A stretch of DNA of 64,000 bases, taken from contig NZ_BMYZ01000001.1 in NCBI RefSeq assembly GCF_014652535.1, forward strand, positions 1,178,001 through 1,242,000, given 5' to 3'. The notes under the pieces are model-generated. The model ran no database searches. It saw only the letters and a program-made list of their open reading frames with translations, and was not told the DNA's origin. This stretch comes from Cellvibrio zantedeschiae. GTDB lineage: Bacteria; Pseudomonadota; Gammaproteobacteria; Pseudomonadales; Cellvibrionaceae. Positions 26,461 through 35,894 of the stretch are shown here, in pieces. The first letter of the stretch is position 1; the number at the start of each line of letters is the position of its first letter. The position numbers and the translations under genes were made by a program.

Positions 26461-26925
26461 TCACATTGGGTTGGATTTTGCTTTTGCTAATAACGAATCC
26501 AATGCGTTGGCGAAGGTTTGCTTGTCGCGGTCGTTGTATGGAGGAGGGCCATCGTGGACTACGCCGCTGGAGCGCATGGTTTCCATAAAGTCGCGCATGT
26601 TGAGGCGAGCGCCGATACTGTCTTTGGTGTAGCGCTCACCGCGGGGGTTGATGACCGCTGCGCCTTTAGCGATGGCTTCGGCAGCGAGAGGGATGTCTGC
26701 AGTCACTACCAGATCGCCAGCGGTTAGCTCCTGAACTATATAGTTGTCGGCCACATCGAAGCCGCCAGCGACCTGTGTGGCTTTAATCCACGGCGAGGCC
26801 GGTGCGGATAAATACTGGTTAGCGACCAGTATCATCAGGATTTGGCGTTTGTGAGCAGCGCGGTAGAGAATTTCTTTGACGGGCTTGGGGCAGGCGTCGG
26901 CATCGACCCAGATTTGCATATTCAT
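26461..26925 (-). CDS. YaiI/YqxD (DUF188) family protein
   Basis: The 154-residue protein begins [24 protein letters not shown] and contains VVTADIPLA and VINPRGERY, the signature of the YaiI/YqxD family (DUF188), which adopts a PIN-like fold with conserved aspartates. The reaction is not established. It is divergent from the winged-helix protein gene. A second ATG two codons in (26919) is an equally good start. Confidence 0.9.
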   Translation of the reverse strand: MNMQIWVDADACPKPVKEILYRAAHKRQILMILVANQYLSAPASPWIKATQVAGGFDVADNYIVQELTAGDLVVTADIPLAAEAIAKGAAVINPRGERYTKDSIGARLNMRDFMETMRSSGVVHDGPPPYNDRDKQTFANALDSLLAKAKSNPM

Positions 26926-27025
26926 TATCTCGTGGTTACAGAGCCTATCAGGCTGCGCAGATTATACATTTTGCGTTATTCATGGGTTAGACTCAGCGCA
27001 AATAAACGGGTTAGATGAGAAACTC

Positions 27026-27856
27026 ATGTCCGAAAAACACATTTCCACCACCGCCTTGGCACGCATGCTTCACAAAGAAAGCAAAGAGCTATTTATATTG
27101 TTGGCGCAAGGTGGCTGGATGGTAAAGGTGGATAACCACTGGCAGTTGACAGAGAAAGGTCGGTTTGAAGGCGGGATATATATCAATCATCCCAAATATG
27201 GCGAATACATCGCGTGGCCGGAATCCATTCAGGATCATCCGTTACTGCGTTTATTGCCAGAGGCGCCGCTCAGTGCAACCCACATTGGTACCAAATTGGA
27301 TTTACCCGCGCGCTTGGTGAATTTGCTATTGGCTGAGCGTGGCTGGATTAAAAAGCATATTCGCGGTTGGTTGTTGACACCAAGAGGAAAAGCCTTAGGT
27401 GGCGAACAACACACCAGTGAACAAAGTGGTATTCCCTATACGACCTGGCCGGAAACTCTGTTGGATAACTCGCTATTTTTGGACTCGGTTGCGCAATTAA
27501 AGGGAGAGAATTTTACTACTTCTACAAAAGCTATGAGCGGGCAAGTGGTAGCCTTGCGCGAAGCTTTGATATTAGAAAATTGGTTGTACCTCGCCAATGT
27601 GCACCACTCGGTTAATTATGAGCTGAAAGCGGGCAGCGAAAAAATCCAGGCTGATTTTTTCTTGCCGGAATTACAAGTCGCTATTGATTTATGGGGCGCT
27701 GCAGACAATGCAGCGGCAATTGCACGAAAGTTGGCGAAGCAGGAGTTTTACCAAAAGCATGGCTACGACTTTATTGAAATTCACGATGAAAATATCGCGC
27801 AATTGGATGAGCTTTTAGCAAAGCAATTGTTGCAATTTGGTTTGGCAGTTTATTAA
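27026..27856 (+). CDS. Duplicated winged-helix protein with PD-(D/E)XK-like C-terminus
   Basis: From ATG 27026 the product is 276 residues. Two adjacent modules are similar: STTALARMLHKESKELFILL...GWMVKVDNHWQLTEKGRFEGG and SATHIGTKLDLPARLVNLLL...GWIKKHIRGWLLTPRGKALGG, each a probable winged helix, followed in both by a P/EYxxWPExxxDxxLx segment. The C-terminus (QADFFLPELQVAIDLWG, then KQEFYQKHGYDFIEIHDENI) looks like a DUF559/Vsr-type restriction-endonuclease fold, with D and D where metal ligands are expected. Function unknown; a nuclease role is inference. It is 24 bases ahead of the HIT gene and is likely co-transcribed. Longer frames toward 26876 overlap the divergent gene. Confidence 0.6.
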   Translation: MSEKHISTTALARMLHKESKELFILLAQGGWMVKVDNHWQLTEKGRFEGGIYINHPKYGEYIAWPESIQDHPLLRLLPEAPLSATHIGTKLDLPARLVNLLLAERGWIKKHIRGWLLTPRGKALGGEQHTSEQSGIPYTTWPETLLDNSLFLDSVAQLKGENFTTSTKAMSGQVVALREALILENWLYLANVHHSVNYELKAGSEKIQADFFLPELQVAIDLWGAADNAAAIARKLAKQEFYQKHGYDFIEIHDENIAQLDELLAKQLLQFGLAVY

Positions 27857-27880
27857 GCCGATATCTATTAGGAGTATTTT

Positions 27881-28276
27881 ATGGCAAGTGTATTCACATT
27901 GATTATAGAAGGAAAAATTCCTGGGCATTTTGTGTATCAAGATGATATTGCTGTTGCAATCTTAACGATTCAACCTATTCGCGAAGGGCATGTGTTGGTA
28001 ATCCCTCGACAAGAAATTGATCAATGGAGTGATTTACCGGTTGATGTTGCTGCGCACTTGATGAAAGTTAGCCATAAAATCGCCAATGCGATGAAACCTT
28101 TGTTTCCTTGCACGCGTATAGGCGTGATGATTGCCGGGCTGGAAGTTCCTCATACGCATATTCATTTGGTGCCTATGGATTCTATGGATGATTTAAGTTT
28201 TTCGTTTGCAAAAAATGCAGATCAGGAAGCATTGAAAAAAACAGCCGAAAAAATTCGCACTGCTGTTAAGGGTTAA
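27881..28276 (+). CDS. HIT family protein
   Basis: The 131-residue protein has the histidine triad HTHIHLVP (about 94-101) and the preceding REGHVLVIPRQEI strand, the standard HIT fold. HIT proteins hydrolyse nucleoside phosphoramidates, dinucleotides or related compounds; the middle histidine is the nucleophile. The start is fixed by GGAG ahead of ATG 27881. It probably shares an mRNA with the winged-helix protein gene. Confidence 0.92.
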   Translation: MASVFTLIIEGKIPGHFVYQDDIAVAILTIQPIREGHVLVIPRQEIDQWSDLPVDVAAHLMKVSHKIANAMKPLFPCTRIGVMIAGLEVPHTHIHLVPMDSMDDLSFSFAKNADQEALKKTAEKIRTAVKG

Positions 28277-28369
28277 TCAAGTTTGTAACCGGCAAAAAAT
28301 GTTTCCGCGTAACTAAACGCCACACTCCTGCACTGGTATTGTGCAAATCCCTTTAAAAACCCTCTTGCT

Positions 28370-28392
28370 AAAGCTGGCAAGCCGCCAGCTTT
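28370..28392 (+). terminator. Possible terminator after the HIT gene
   Basis: A 9-bp perfect stem AAAGCTGGC/GCCAGCTTT with a five-base loop lies 94 bases after the HIT stop. The T run (TTTTTT) comes only after seven further bases, so termination may be weak. Confidence 0.45.
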
Positions 28393-28473
28393 GCGTCACT
28401 TTTTTCGCAAAATTGAAAAACAATAATAGTGTTCTATGATGGGGACTGACTTGAATTTCATCGGTTCCCTATC

Positions 28474-30711
28474 ATGAATGCTTACTATAAACAGAAAGAA
28501 TTCGAGGAGCATCCGCTCCAGCCTGGTGATAAAAACCATCAAGCGTTTGATAATTATCGAATGGAGCCTGGTGCTATAACGCGTGGTTGGTTGCCATGGT
28601 TTGGTAAAAACTCTAAAGCATCTTTATCGGTTCCATGTCTTGTCAATCGCGGCCAAATTCCACGTATAGAAAAAACCTTTGCGGGCATGGTGGCAACGCG
28701 CATCAATATTATGACCGAGTGGGCAAACCAGCACTGGGCACGGCTTAATTATCTGGCGGCAGAGCTTGAGCAAAAATGGCCGAATGGCTTGAGCGATTCA
28801 TTGGTACGTTTTCGTAGGCTTAATAATGAAGCATCCGAAATATTTATTATTAATACTCGCCATGAAATTATTGCTTCAACTGCGTCTGAACGTATAGGTG
28901 AGTTAGATTCCAATAAAGTGCCTGCGCAATACCTTCAAGCGCCTTTTTTATTAGGGCCTTATTGCGATCCCTACACCGAAAAACTGGGAGCAACCACGTC
29001 CAAGTTTCACGATCAAGTTACGCTCATGTTTTACCAGCCTATCCGTATTAATCATGAAGTAGTTGGAAGTGTCTGCGTTCGTATTCCCAACGATGTGCTC
29101 AGTGATCTAATCCAGCGTGAAGATGGCCATGTTTATCGTGGTTCGGGTGATAACTATTTGTTTATGGTTAAATCTAACCTTGATAAAAGTATTTTGCCGG
29201 GTACTGCATTGTCGCGTTCACGCTTTGAAGATAGTACTTTTTCCGGTGGTGACAATTTAAAGAATGGTATACCCACTAGTAATGGCGTAGTAAAAGTTGC
29301 AAAACACACAGAGTTTGAATTGCGATTTGTTGACCCTATAACTTCGCAATTGCATCCTGGTGTTCAGCAAACTATTAACAAAGGGAAAAATATTTTTGTG
29401 GATTATCCGGGCTATCCAGACTACCGGCATATTCCAGTTGTTGGCGCAGGCTCAACGTTTCAAATGCCCGGTTCACCGGATACATGGGGATTGATGTGTG
29501 AGGGCGATCTGGAAGAGGTTTATGAGCAGCGCAGCTTAAATTACATTCTGTTCACGCGACTGGTGTTGGGTTTGGGTATTGGATTTGTTTTCCATTGGCT
29601 GTTGATAAATTATTTAAAATTGACGGCACCTGATAATTTACTCGCTACATTGTTTGCTTATTCCTTACCGCTACTTTCTGTATGGTTGTTTGGTGTCAGG
29701 GCGAGAATGGCAAAAGTTAAGGAGCTGACGGATTTCTTTCTGGGCGTGGCAGAATGTGGTGAATCACTCAATAAGCGAATGGACTCCGGTTTATTTGCTA
29801 AAGATGAAATTCGAGCGCTTGCCGATTGGACCAATAGCTTTGTGGACAAGATGGATCACACGGCGCAGGGTATGATTAGTATTGAAAGTGAGTTAAGTCG
29901 CGTTTCAGGTTCGCTTAATAAAACCGCTATTACTGCCAAAACCTGTTCTGTTGAATTATTGGATTCAGCGCAACTCACTGCCAATGCCACCAGGATTCTC
30001 CACGAAAGTGTACATAATATGGCTGAGACTATTTCAGTCAGTGCTACAGCATCAGATCGTGCACTCAATGAATCCATAACGGGTAAAAGTGTAATTGAAA
30101 AAAATCGCACAGAAATTACTTTGCTCGAACAGCAAATTGAAAAGTCAGCCTTGACGATTAATAAGTTAAGCGATGAAACTCAAACTGTAAGCCAGGTAAT
30201 CCGTATTATTTATGATATCGCCCAGCAAACTAATCTATTGGCCTTGAACGCCGCGATTGAGGCAGCGAGGGCGGGGGAATCCGGGCGTGGTTTTTCTGTG
30301 GTGGCAGATGAAGTCCGTAATTTGGCTTCGCGCACAGCGGAGGCGACAAAAACAATTTCTGCGAATTTGGAATCTATTAAAGAGCAAGCTTTAAGTTCGG
30401 TCACGTCTATGCAAGATTGTCAATTAATCGCTAATAACAGTGTTGGTTATGCAGAGATTGCCAATGATTCCATTTCTAAAATACATGACGAAATAGAATC
30501 GGTTAAAAGCCAGTTGCATCACATCAGTGAAATTATGCAAGAGCAAAATTCGCAGGCCACAATTGCCATGCAGCAGGCCGCGTCCATTTCATCCTATGCA
30601 AATACAACGGCAGAGAACGCAACTGAAACCAGAGCGTTGGTTGCAAGTGTTGCGCAGTTGGCTATTTCTTTATCGAAAGCGGCTAAGGATTTGAAGGGGG
30701 CTGCAAGCTAA
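28474..30711 (+). CDS. Methyl-accepting chemotaxis protein, atypical topology
   Basis: The 745-residue protein ends in a chemoreceptor signalling domain with the conserved tip [16 protein letters not shown] in a long coiled coil (about 430-745). Two membrane segments lie close together near 357-378 and 388-407. The 355 residues before them, probably a Cache-like or other sensor fold, have no N-terminal membrane anchor or signal peptide, so sensing may be cytoplasmic. There is no clear HAMP domain. It probably couples to CheA/CheW, which are not in this window. The start at ATG 28474 lacks a strong ribosome site. It is a single-gene unit with its own terminator. Confidence 0.85.
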   Translation: MNAYYKQKEFEEHPLQPGDKNHQAFDNYRMEPGAITRGWLPWFGKNSKASLSVPCLVNRGQIPRIEKTFAGMVATRINIMTEWANQHWARLNYLAAELEQKWPNGLSDSLVRFRRLNNEASEIFIINTRHEIIASTASERIGELDSNKVPAQYLQAPFLLGPYCDPYTEKLGATTSKFHDQVTLMFYQPIRINHEVVGSVCVRIPNDVLSDLIQREDGHVYRGSGDNYLFMVKSNLDKSILPGTALSRSRFEDSTFSGGDNLKNGIPTSNGVVKVAKHTEFELRFVDPITSQLHPGVQQTINKGKNIFVDYPGYPDYRHIPVVGAGSTFQMPGSPDTWGLMCEGDLEEVYEQRSLNYILFTRLVLGLGIGFVFHWLLINYLKLTAPDNLLATLFAYSLPLLSVWLFGVRARMAKVKELTDFFLGVAECGESLNKRMDSGLFAKDEIRALADWTNSFVDKMDHTAQGMISIESELSRVSGSLNKTAITAKTCSVELLDSAQLTANATRILHESVHNMAETISVSATASDRALNESITGKSVIEKNRTEITLLEQQIEKSALTINKLSDETQTVSQVIRIIYDIAQQTNLLALNAAIEAARAGESGRGFSVVADEVRNLASRTAEATKTISANLESIKEQALSSVTSMQDCQLIANNSVGYAEIANDSISKIHDEIESVKSQLHHISEIMQEQNSQATIAMQQAASISSYANTTAENATETRALVASVAQLAISLSKAAKDLKGAAS

Positions 30712-30713
30712 TA

Positions 30714-30747
30714 AAAAGCACCGCTCGTTAAAGAGCGGTGTTTTTTT
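30714..30747. terminator. Bidirectional terminator
   Basis: CACCGCTC/GAGCGGTG with a six-base loop, an A run before and TTTTTTT after. It ends the chemoreceptor gene and the convergent metallophosphoesterase gene. Confidence 0.88.
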
Positions 30748-30754
30748 AGCAATA

Positions 30755-32710
30755 TTATTTTTTCAAACTAAATGCATCGCGAATTTTCCATTCCGGTTTG
30801 TCCTGGTCTGCACGTTCAATCCACAAGGGGCGGTTATCCTTGTGAACATTTGTCACCCAGCGTTGTGGTACGGCATCTGTTCCTATCATGTATCCATGCA
30901 AAGTGCCTTTATTATCGATACGGAAGCGCAAAAAGCCTTTGTATCCTTGGTGCGCGATGGCAGAGAAAGCATTGTTCGCCAGGCCGCCAAAGCGCGCCAC
31001 CAGCGCAAAATAAACACCAAATAGAAAACCACCAACCACAACACCGCCTAAAAAAATCACCATGCCTTTTGAATAGGGATCAAGGTGAAAATATCCGCCG
31101 ATCCAAAACAAGGTTGCTGCCGCCAATATGTGTACGATGCTATAAATTGCGCTGAGGGCAAACGCGCGACCACCATCTTCCATGGCGATAGAGCCGCATA
31201 GACCAATCAATACGGCATGTACAAGAAATGCGAGCGGACTAAAAAACAGGGCTTTAAACCAAAGGACAATAAAACTGGGCAAGCTGATTTCACCAATCCG
31301 GCTCGCATGGATAAAACCGTCGGCCTCAAAGGAGTTGGTGAATACGAAACTGTTGCAGTAAACCGCCAGGAAGTAGAGCAGGCCGAGCATAATCGGGAAC
31401 ATAAAATTACCGCCCAAGAGCCCGCGTTTTAGTTCACCGATTCGTTGACCACAGCGCTGGATGAAATTGCCCTTCGCCTCGTCCTTAAAAAGTCCAAAAA
31501 TCGAGGTGGGTTTAAATAAGGCGATTAAATTCCACCAGGACAGGCCTTTGCTGGTTTCACGGCTGGGATAGCTTTTTTGATGGCTGTATTCACGCTGATT
31601 TTGGGCCTTGCTGCCTTTTGACTGGAGGCCCACGCAGACACGCTCTCTTATATCGGGTGTCATGGCGTCATCGTCATCGATGCGATCTAAAACCTTAAGG
31701 TCGGACACCCTTTTGGCATGGGTCGGATGCAAAAAAGCCCCGCCAGATCCGCAAGTTACAAGCAAGTCCTCATAATCCAGTTGAGCTCCAGTGGTCGCAG
31801 ATTCACGCACGTAATGGTGTAAATCTCCCGCAAGGCGCATGCGAATTTTGATGCCCGCATTTAGCAAAGCTGCCTCCAGGCGTTGATAACGACGAGGGTA
31901 GCCTTCACCGGCGCCATCGCCAAGCGGACGCGTCCAGTAGGGTTCCGGGTAGAGCAAAATGACGTTGTGCCCCGGGTGAATTGTCTTATCTGATTGCTCA
32001 TTTGAGGTTTCAATGAGGTTTAAAAAAGCTTCGTATTGGGTGCGATCCAGATCTCCCACCAGTGCAAAATCCAACCCCAAAATCCACCAATCATGGGGTA
32101 GGCGGGTTGCAAAGTAGCTGCGGTTTTGAGGGGTATGGGCTTGTAAAAAGTGATTGGAGTAGTCGCCGATAAAGTGGCGGTTGAAGCTGGAAATATTATC
32201 AAACCAATCGTGGTTTTGCGGAATGGATACCACGTGTAACTTTTTATCGGCGTGAGCTTCGCTGTTGACGCTCGGCCGAGCTGCTTCCCACATCTCGATA
32301 AATCGATATTGGTATTCTTCGTTGCTGGCGCCGGGGTAGGCGAGGTCACCCCCCAATACCAGCAGATTGCTCGCGGGTAGCTGGGTCATTATGTCCGTAA
32401 CCACTACGCCTTTATCAATGCCGACCGAAAGCTCGGGGCTTTGGACAGCGCGCGCCACCGTATAACTGGCATTGCCTCCGTCACCGCTGTCAGACATGAA
32501 GTCCCACCAGTAATCACCACCGGTGTAACCCTCCGTTTGGTCGATCACCTCAAACTTTTCTGTGAATAATTCGCGGCGATCAAAGTTGCGAATGAAATCA
32601 CCCGTAGCCACCATTTCCCGTGCAGCGCGTAACAATACATAGGGGTGATACCAGGCAACCGGCCAACGCAGGTGAGGCGGCTCGTGCTTACCAAATTTAT
32701 AGTCAGCCAC
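30755..32710 (-). CDS. Membrane-anchored metallophosphoesterase
   Basis: The 651-residue protein starts at GTG 32710 behind GGAG. Its N-terminal half shows calcineurin-like phosphoesterase blocks: DSGDGG (74-79), GGDLAYP (120-126), NHDWFD (166-171) and GDLHHY (294-299), giving the Asp, Asn and His ligands of a two-metal site. The C-terminal half has several membrane segments (about 436-590), including LGLLYFLAVYCNSFVF and GGVVVGGFLFGVYFALVARF. There is no N-terminal signal, so the catalytic domain probably faces the cytoplasm. The substrate is unknown. It sits next to flrB, where Pseudomonas and Vibrio usually have fleQ/flrA. Confidence 0.8.
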   Translation of the reverse strand: MADYKFGKHEPPHLRWPVAWYHPYVLLRAAREMVATGDFIRNFDRRELFTEKFEVIDQTEGYTGGDYWWDFMSDSGDGGNASYTVARAVQSPELSVGIDKGVVVTDIMTQLPASNLLVLGGDLAYPGASNEEYQYRFIEMWEAARPSVNSEAHADKKLHVVSIPQNHDWFDNISSFNRHFIGDYSNHFLQAHTPQNRSYFATRLPHDWWILGLDFALVGDLDRTQYEAFLNLIETSNEQSDKTIHPGHNVILLYPEPYWTRPLGDGAGEGYPRRYQRLEAALLNAGIKIRMRLAGDLHHYVRESATTGAQLDYEDLLVTCGSGGAFLHPTHAKRVSDLKVLDRIDDDDAMTPDIRERVCVGLQSKGSKAQNQREYSHQKSYPSRETSKGLSWWNLIALFKPTSIFGLFKDEAKGNFIQRCGQRIGELKRGLLGGNFMFPIMLGLLYFLAVYCNSFVFTNSFEADGFIHASRIGEISLPSFIVLWFKALFFSPLAFLVHAVLIGLCGSIAMEDGGRAFALSAIYSIVHILAAATLFWIGGYFHLDPYSKGMVIFLGGVVVGGFLFGVYFALVARFGGLANNAFSAIAHQGYKGFLRFRIDNKGTLHGYMIGTDAVPQRWVTNVHKDNRPLWIERADQDKPEWKIRDAFSLKK

Positions 32711-32888
32711 TTTATTTCTCCTTTAGTGGTAGGCGCCTGGGGCGATTTTTAATTTGGCCAAGTGTAGCACCCGATAACGAAAATATGGCGTTCGGATTGA
32801 TAATTACCCATTACCTGAATAAGTGCCAAGCTTTTGACTTCAAAAATTAAAGGCTTTTTAACTCATTGAATAATAAACAAAAAGTCTA

Positions 32889-32905
32889 TTGGCATTGCCT
32901 TTGCA
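32889..32905 (+). promoter_or_regulatory. Sigma-54 promoter of flrBC
   Basis: TTGGCATTGCCTTTGCA fits the -24/-12 consensus TTGGCAYR-N4-TTGCA, with GG and GC at the required 12-base phase. It lies 67 bases before the flrB start. In Pseudomonas and Vibrio, fleSR/flrBC is a sigma-54 operon driven by FleQ/FlrA. Confidence 0.8.
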
Positions 32906-32971
32906 AAACCTCAATTAAGAACCCATTTTGGCGTTGATAGTTTGACGCTGACATTTAGTATGAGGTGGCCC

Positions 32972-34219
32972 ATGGCGGGCATGCAAACCATCCAACCATT
33001 GAACAAGCCGTTAAAGCTGGTATCGCTGGACGCTGCCGAGCCTGTGTCTGTCTCCAAACAAGGCGATAAGGGACAGGATCTTAAAAGCGCGTTCGACCTT
33101 TTTAACGAGATGTCGCAGCAGCTGACTGACTCCTATTTCATGCTGGAAAACCGTGTTGCCGAGCTCAATCAAGAGCTGAGTACGGTTGCTGACCAGCGTA
33201 TGCAGGAATTGGCTGAGAAAGAGAAAATCGCTAATCGTTTGGAAAACCTGCTCAATTTCCTCCCCGGTGGAGTCGTAGTGCTGGATTCCTCCGGGCGTAT
33301 TTCCGAATGCAATCCTGCGGCCATTGATTTGTTGGGTGAACCTTTGCAAGGTGAATTGTGGCGCGATGTTATCGTCCGTTCGTTTGCACCACGTCAGGAT
33401 GATGGCCATGAAGTGTCGCTGCGTGATGGTCGTCGTATCAGCATCTCAACCCGTAACCAAGGCGAAGATGGGCAAATTATTTTGCTGACTGATCAAACTG
33501 AAACCCGTCGCCTGCAAAGCCAATTGAGCCGCCACGAACGTTTGTCTGCATTGGGCAAGATGATGAGTGCGTTGGCGCATCAAATTCGCACGCCTTTATC
33601 TGCAGCCATGTTATATGCAGGCCACTTGTGCAACAGCAAATTAGACGAAGAAAAACGTCATCAGTTCTCCGAAAAAATTTGCAATCGTTTAAATAATATC
33701 GAACGCCAGGTGCAAGACATGTTGGTGTTTGCCAAAGGTGAATTACCTTTAAAAGATGTTGTGAGTGTTAATGAATTGCAGCAAGCATTCGCCGAGGCGA
33801 TGGAAGTCCCTTTAATGACCACAGAATCAATTTGTGTGTGGCACAACGATTGTGGTGATCAAGTGATTCAATGCAATCGTGAAGCCTTAATTGGCGCGCT
33901 GTTGAATTTAGTGAATAACGCCATTCAAGCTGTAGAGCGCAATGCAAAATTGCGTATTACTTTTACGTCTACTCACCCAAAAAATGCAAACGAAGATCCG
34001 CAATTAATGATTGCTGTTTGCGACGCCGGCCCCGGTATAGCGCCTGAATTATTACCTAATCTTGGCGATTTATTTGTAACGACCAAAGCACAGGGCACTG
34101 GCCTTGGCTTGGCTGTCGTTAAAGCTGTTGCGCGCGCGCACCACGGCAATTTCAGTTTGCAATCAACACAGGGGCAGGGCACTTGTGCCAGCCTCTTTAT
34201 GCCTTTCGCAATCCTTTAA
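32972..34219 (+). CDS. flrB: Flagellar sensor histidine kinase FlrB/FleS
   Basis: From ATG 32972, six bases after GAGG, the protein is 415 residues. It has an N-terminal coiled coil, a PAS domain (LLNFLPGGVVVLDSSGRISECNPAAIDLLGE), a dimerisation block with the phospho-acceptor in ALAHQIRTPLSA, and an ATPase domain with NNAIQA, DAGPGI and GTGLGLAVVKAV. No membrane segment is present, as in cytoplasmic FleS/FlrB. It should phosphorylate FlrC (next gene, 23-base gap), which activates class III flagellar genes. Confidence 0.9.
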   Translation: MAGMQTIQPLNKPLKLVSLDAAEPVSVSKQGDKGQDLKSAFDLFNEMSQQLTDSYFMLENRVAELNQELSTVADQRMQELAEKEKIANRLENLLNFLPGGVVVLDSSGRISECNPAAIDLLGEPLQGELWRDVIVRSFAPRQDDGHEVSLRDGRRISISTRNQGEDGQIILLTDQTETRRLQSQLSRHERLSALGKMMSALAHQIRTPLSAAMLYAGHLCNSKLDEEKRHQFSEKICNRLNNIERQVQDMLVFAKGELPLKDVVSVNELQQAFAEAMEVPLMTTESICVWHNDCGDQVIQCNREALIGALLNLVNNAIQAVERNAKLRITFTSTHPKNANEDPQLMIAVCDAGPGIAPELLPNLGDLFVTTKAQGTGLGLAVVKAVARAHHGNFSLQSTQGQGTCASLFMPFAIL

Positions 34220-34242
34220 AATTGGTAATCGGAGAATCACAC

Positions 34243-35754
34243 ATGGCACTCTCAGCAGCTTTCGCAGTAAATTCAAAATCCGATTTTACTCATGATGCGA
34301 TTAAAGTTTTGGTGGTAGAAGATGACAGCAATTTGCGCGAGGCATTGAGCGATACTTTGCAGCTCGCAGATTACACCGTTATTGCAGCGAATAGCGCAGA
34401 AGATGCGCTTAAAAAATTAGCCGAATACGATGATTTGCGCATGATTATTTCTGACGTAAATATGGGCGCAATGAGCGGCCACGATTTGCTGCGCGAAGTG
34501 AAAGCCAATTACCCGCATATTCCCATGATGTTGATTACCGCTTACGCCAGCATCAGCCAATCAGTAGATGCGATTAAAAACGGTGCGGTTGATTATTTGG
34601 TAAAACCATTTGCACCGAATGTATTAGTCGAAACCATGGCGCGCCATTTAGGTGTTGCGCAAATTCAAGGTGATGAGCCAATTGCGCAGGCGCCCTCAAG
34701 CAGACAACTTTTACAATTGGCGCAGCGCGTTGCCAAATCAGAATCTACGGTATTAATCGTGGGCGAGTCAGGTACCGGTAAAGAAGTATTGGCGCGTTAT
34801 ATTCACAATCACTCACCACGTTCAAACAAACCCTTTATTGCGATTAACTGCGCGGCGATTCCAGAGAATATGTTGGAAGCCATGTTGTTTGGCCACGAAA
34901 AAGGCGCGTACACCGGTGCTCATTCCAGCGCGCCCGGAAAATTTGAACAAGCTGATGGTGGTACTTTATTGCTCGATGAAATTTCAGAAATGGATATTGG
35001 TTTGCAAGCCAAATTATTGCGCGTGTTACAAGAGCGCGAAGTAGAGCGTTTGGGTGGTCGCAAAACGATTAAGTTGGATGTGCGTGTCATTGCAACCTCT
35101 AACCGCGATATGCGCGAGCAAGTTGTTGCTGGAAAATTTCGTGAAGACTTGTATTACCGTTTAAGTGTGTTGCCCTTGCAATGGGCACCACTGCGTGATC
35201 GTTTGGAAGATATAGTTCCGCTCGCGCAAAAAATTCTGCAAAAGCATGCGCAAAAACAAAATCGTCACGGTGTAAGTTTGACCATGGCTGCGCAACAAGC
35301 CTTGTTGAGTTATTCATGGCCAGGAAATGTGCGTGAGCTGGATAACATTATGCAGCGGGCGTTGATTTTGCAAATTGGCAGCGGCATAGATGCAGTAGAT
35401 TTAGGTTTGGACGCAGGCAATATTTACAGCCAAAAACCCAATTTAGTGGAGGCGGCAATGCACTATCAAACAACTAATTCCCAGCCGGTACATGCAGCAC
35501 GCGAATTTGCACAAGATTTATCCGTCCCTCATTACAGTGGCGGCAATATAGCGCTGATTAGTGCAACACCTTATGCACCTAATCCAGCCTTAGGCACAGA
35601 TTTAAAGCAACGTGAATACGAAATTATTATGGATACCCTGCGTAAAGAAGGCGGCAGCCGTAAAAATACTGCCGAACGTTTGGGTATAAGTGCGCGCACA
35701 TTGCGTTACAAAATGGCACGTTTGCGCGAAGAAGGCTTTGCTATTACAGAGTGA
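34243..35754 (+). CDS. flrC: Sigma-54-dependent flagellar response regulator FlrC/FleR
   Basis: From ATG 34243, behind GGAG, the protein is 503 residues: a receiver domain (VLVVEDDSNLREAL, phospho-Asp in IISDVNMG, K in VKPF), an AAA+ sigma-54 activation domain with Walker A GESGTGKE, the sigma-54 contact loop GAYTGA, and DEISEM, then a Fis-type helix-turn-helix at the end (NTAERLGISARTLRYKMARL). The loop keeps the threonine needed for sigma-54 contact. It likely activates the fliE, fliK and fliL promoters found in this window. Confidence 0.92.
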   Translation: MALSAAFAVNSKSDFTHDAIKVLVVEDDSNLREALSDTLQLADYTVIAANSAEDALKKLAEYDDLRMIISDVNMGAMSGHDLLREVKANYPHIPMMLITAYASISQSVDAIKNGAVDYLVKPFAPNVLVETMARHLGVAQIQGDEPIAQAPSSRQLLQLAQRVAKSESTVLIVGESGTGKEVLARYIHNHSPRSNKPFIAINCAAIPENMLEAMLFGHEKGAYTGAHSSAPGKFEQADGGTLLLDEISEMDIGLQAKLLRVLQEREVERLGGRKTIKLDVRVIATSNRDMREQVVAGKFREDLYYRLSVLPLQWAPLRDRLEDIVPLAQKILQKHAQKQNRHGVSLTMAAQQALLSYSWPGNVRELDNIMQRALILQIGSGIDAVDLGLDAGNIYSQKPNLVEAAMHYQTTNSQPVHAAREFAQDLSVPHYSGGNIALISATPYAPNPALGTDLKQREYEIIMDTLRKEGGSRKNTAERLGISARTLRYKMARLREEGFAITE

Positions 35755-35894
35755 CCATAGAAAAGCGGGTTAATTACTCATAAAGAGTGGGAAAGGCGAG
35801 GCGTTAACTGGTATAAAGGTGGAATAATTCGAGTTATTGGTCTATATCAAAAGATACATAACTATTATTCCACTCCCGTTGTACAGGTTTCCCC

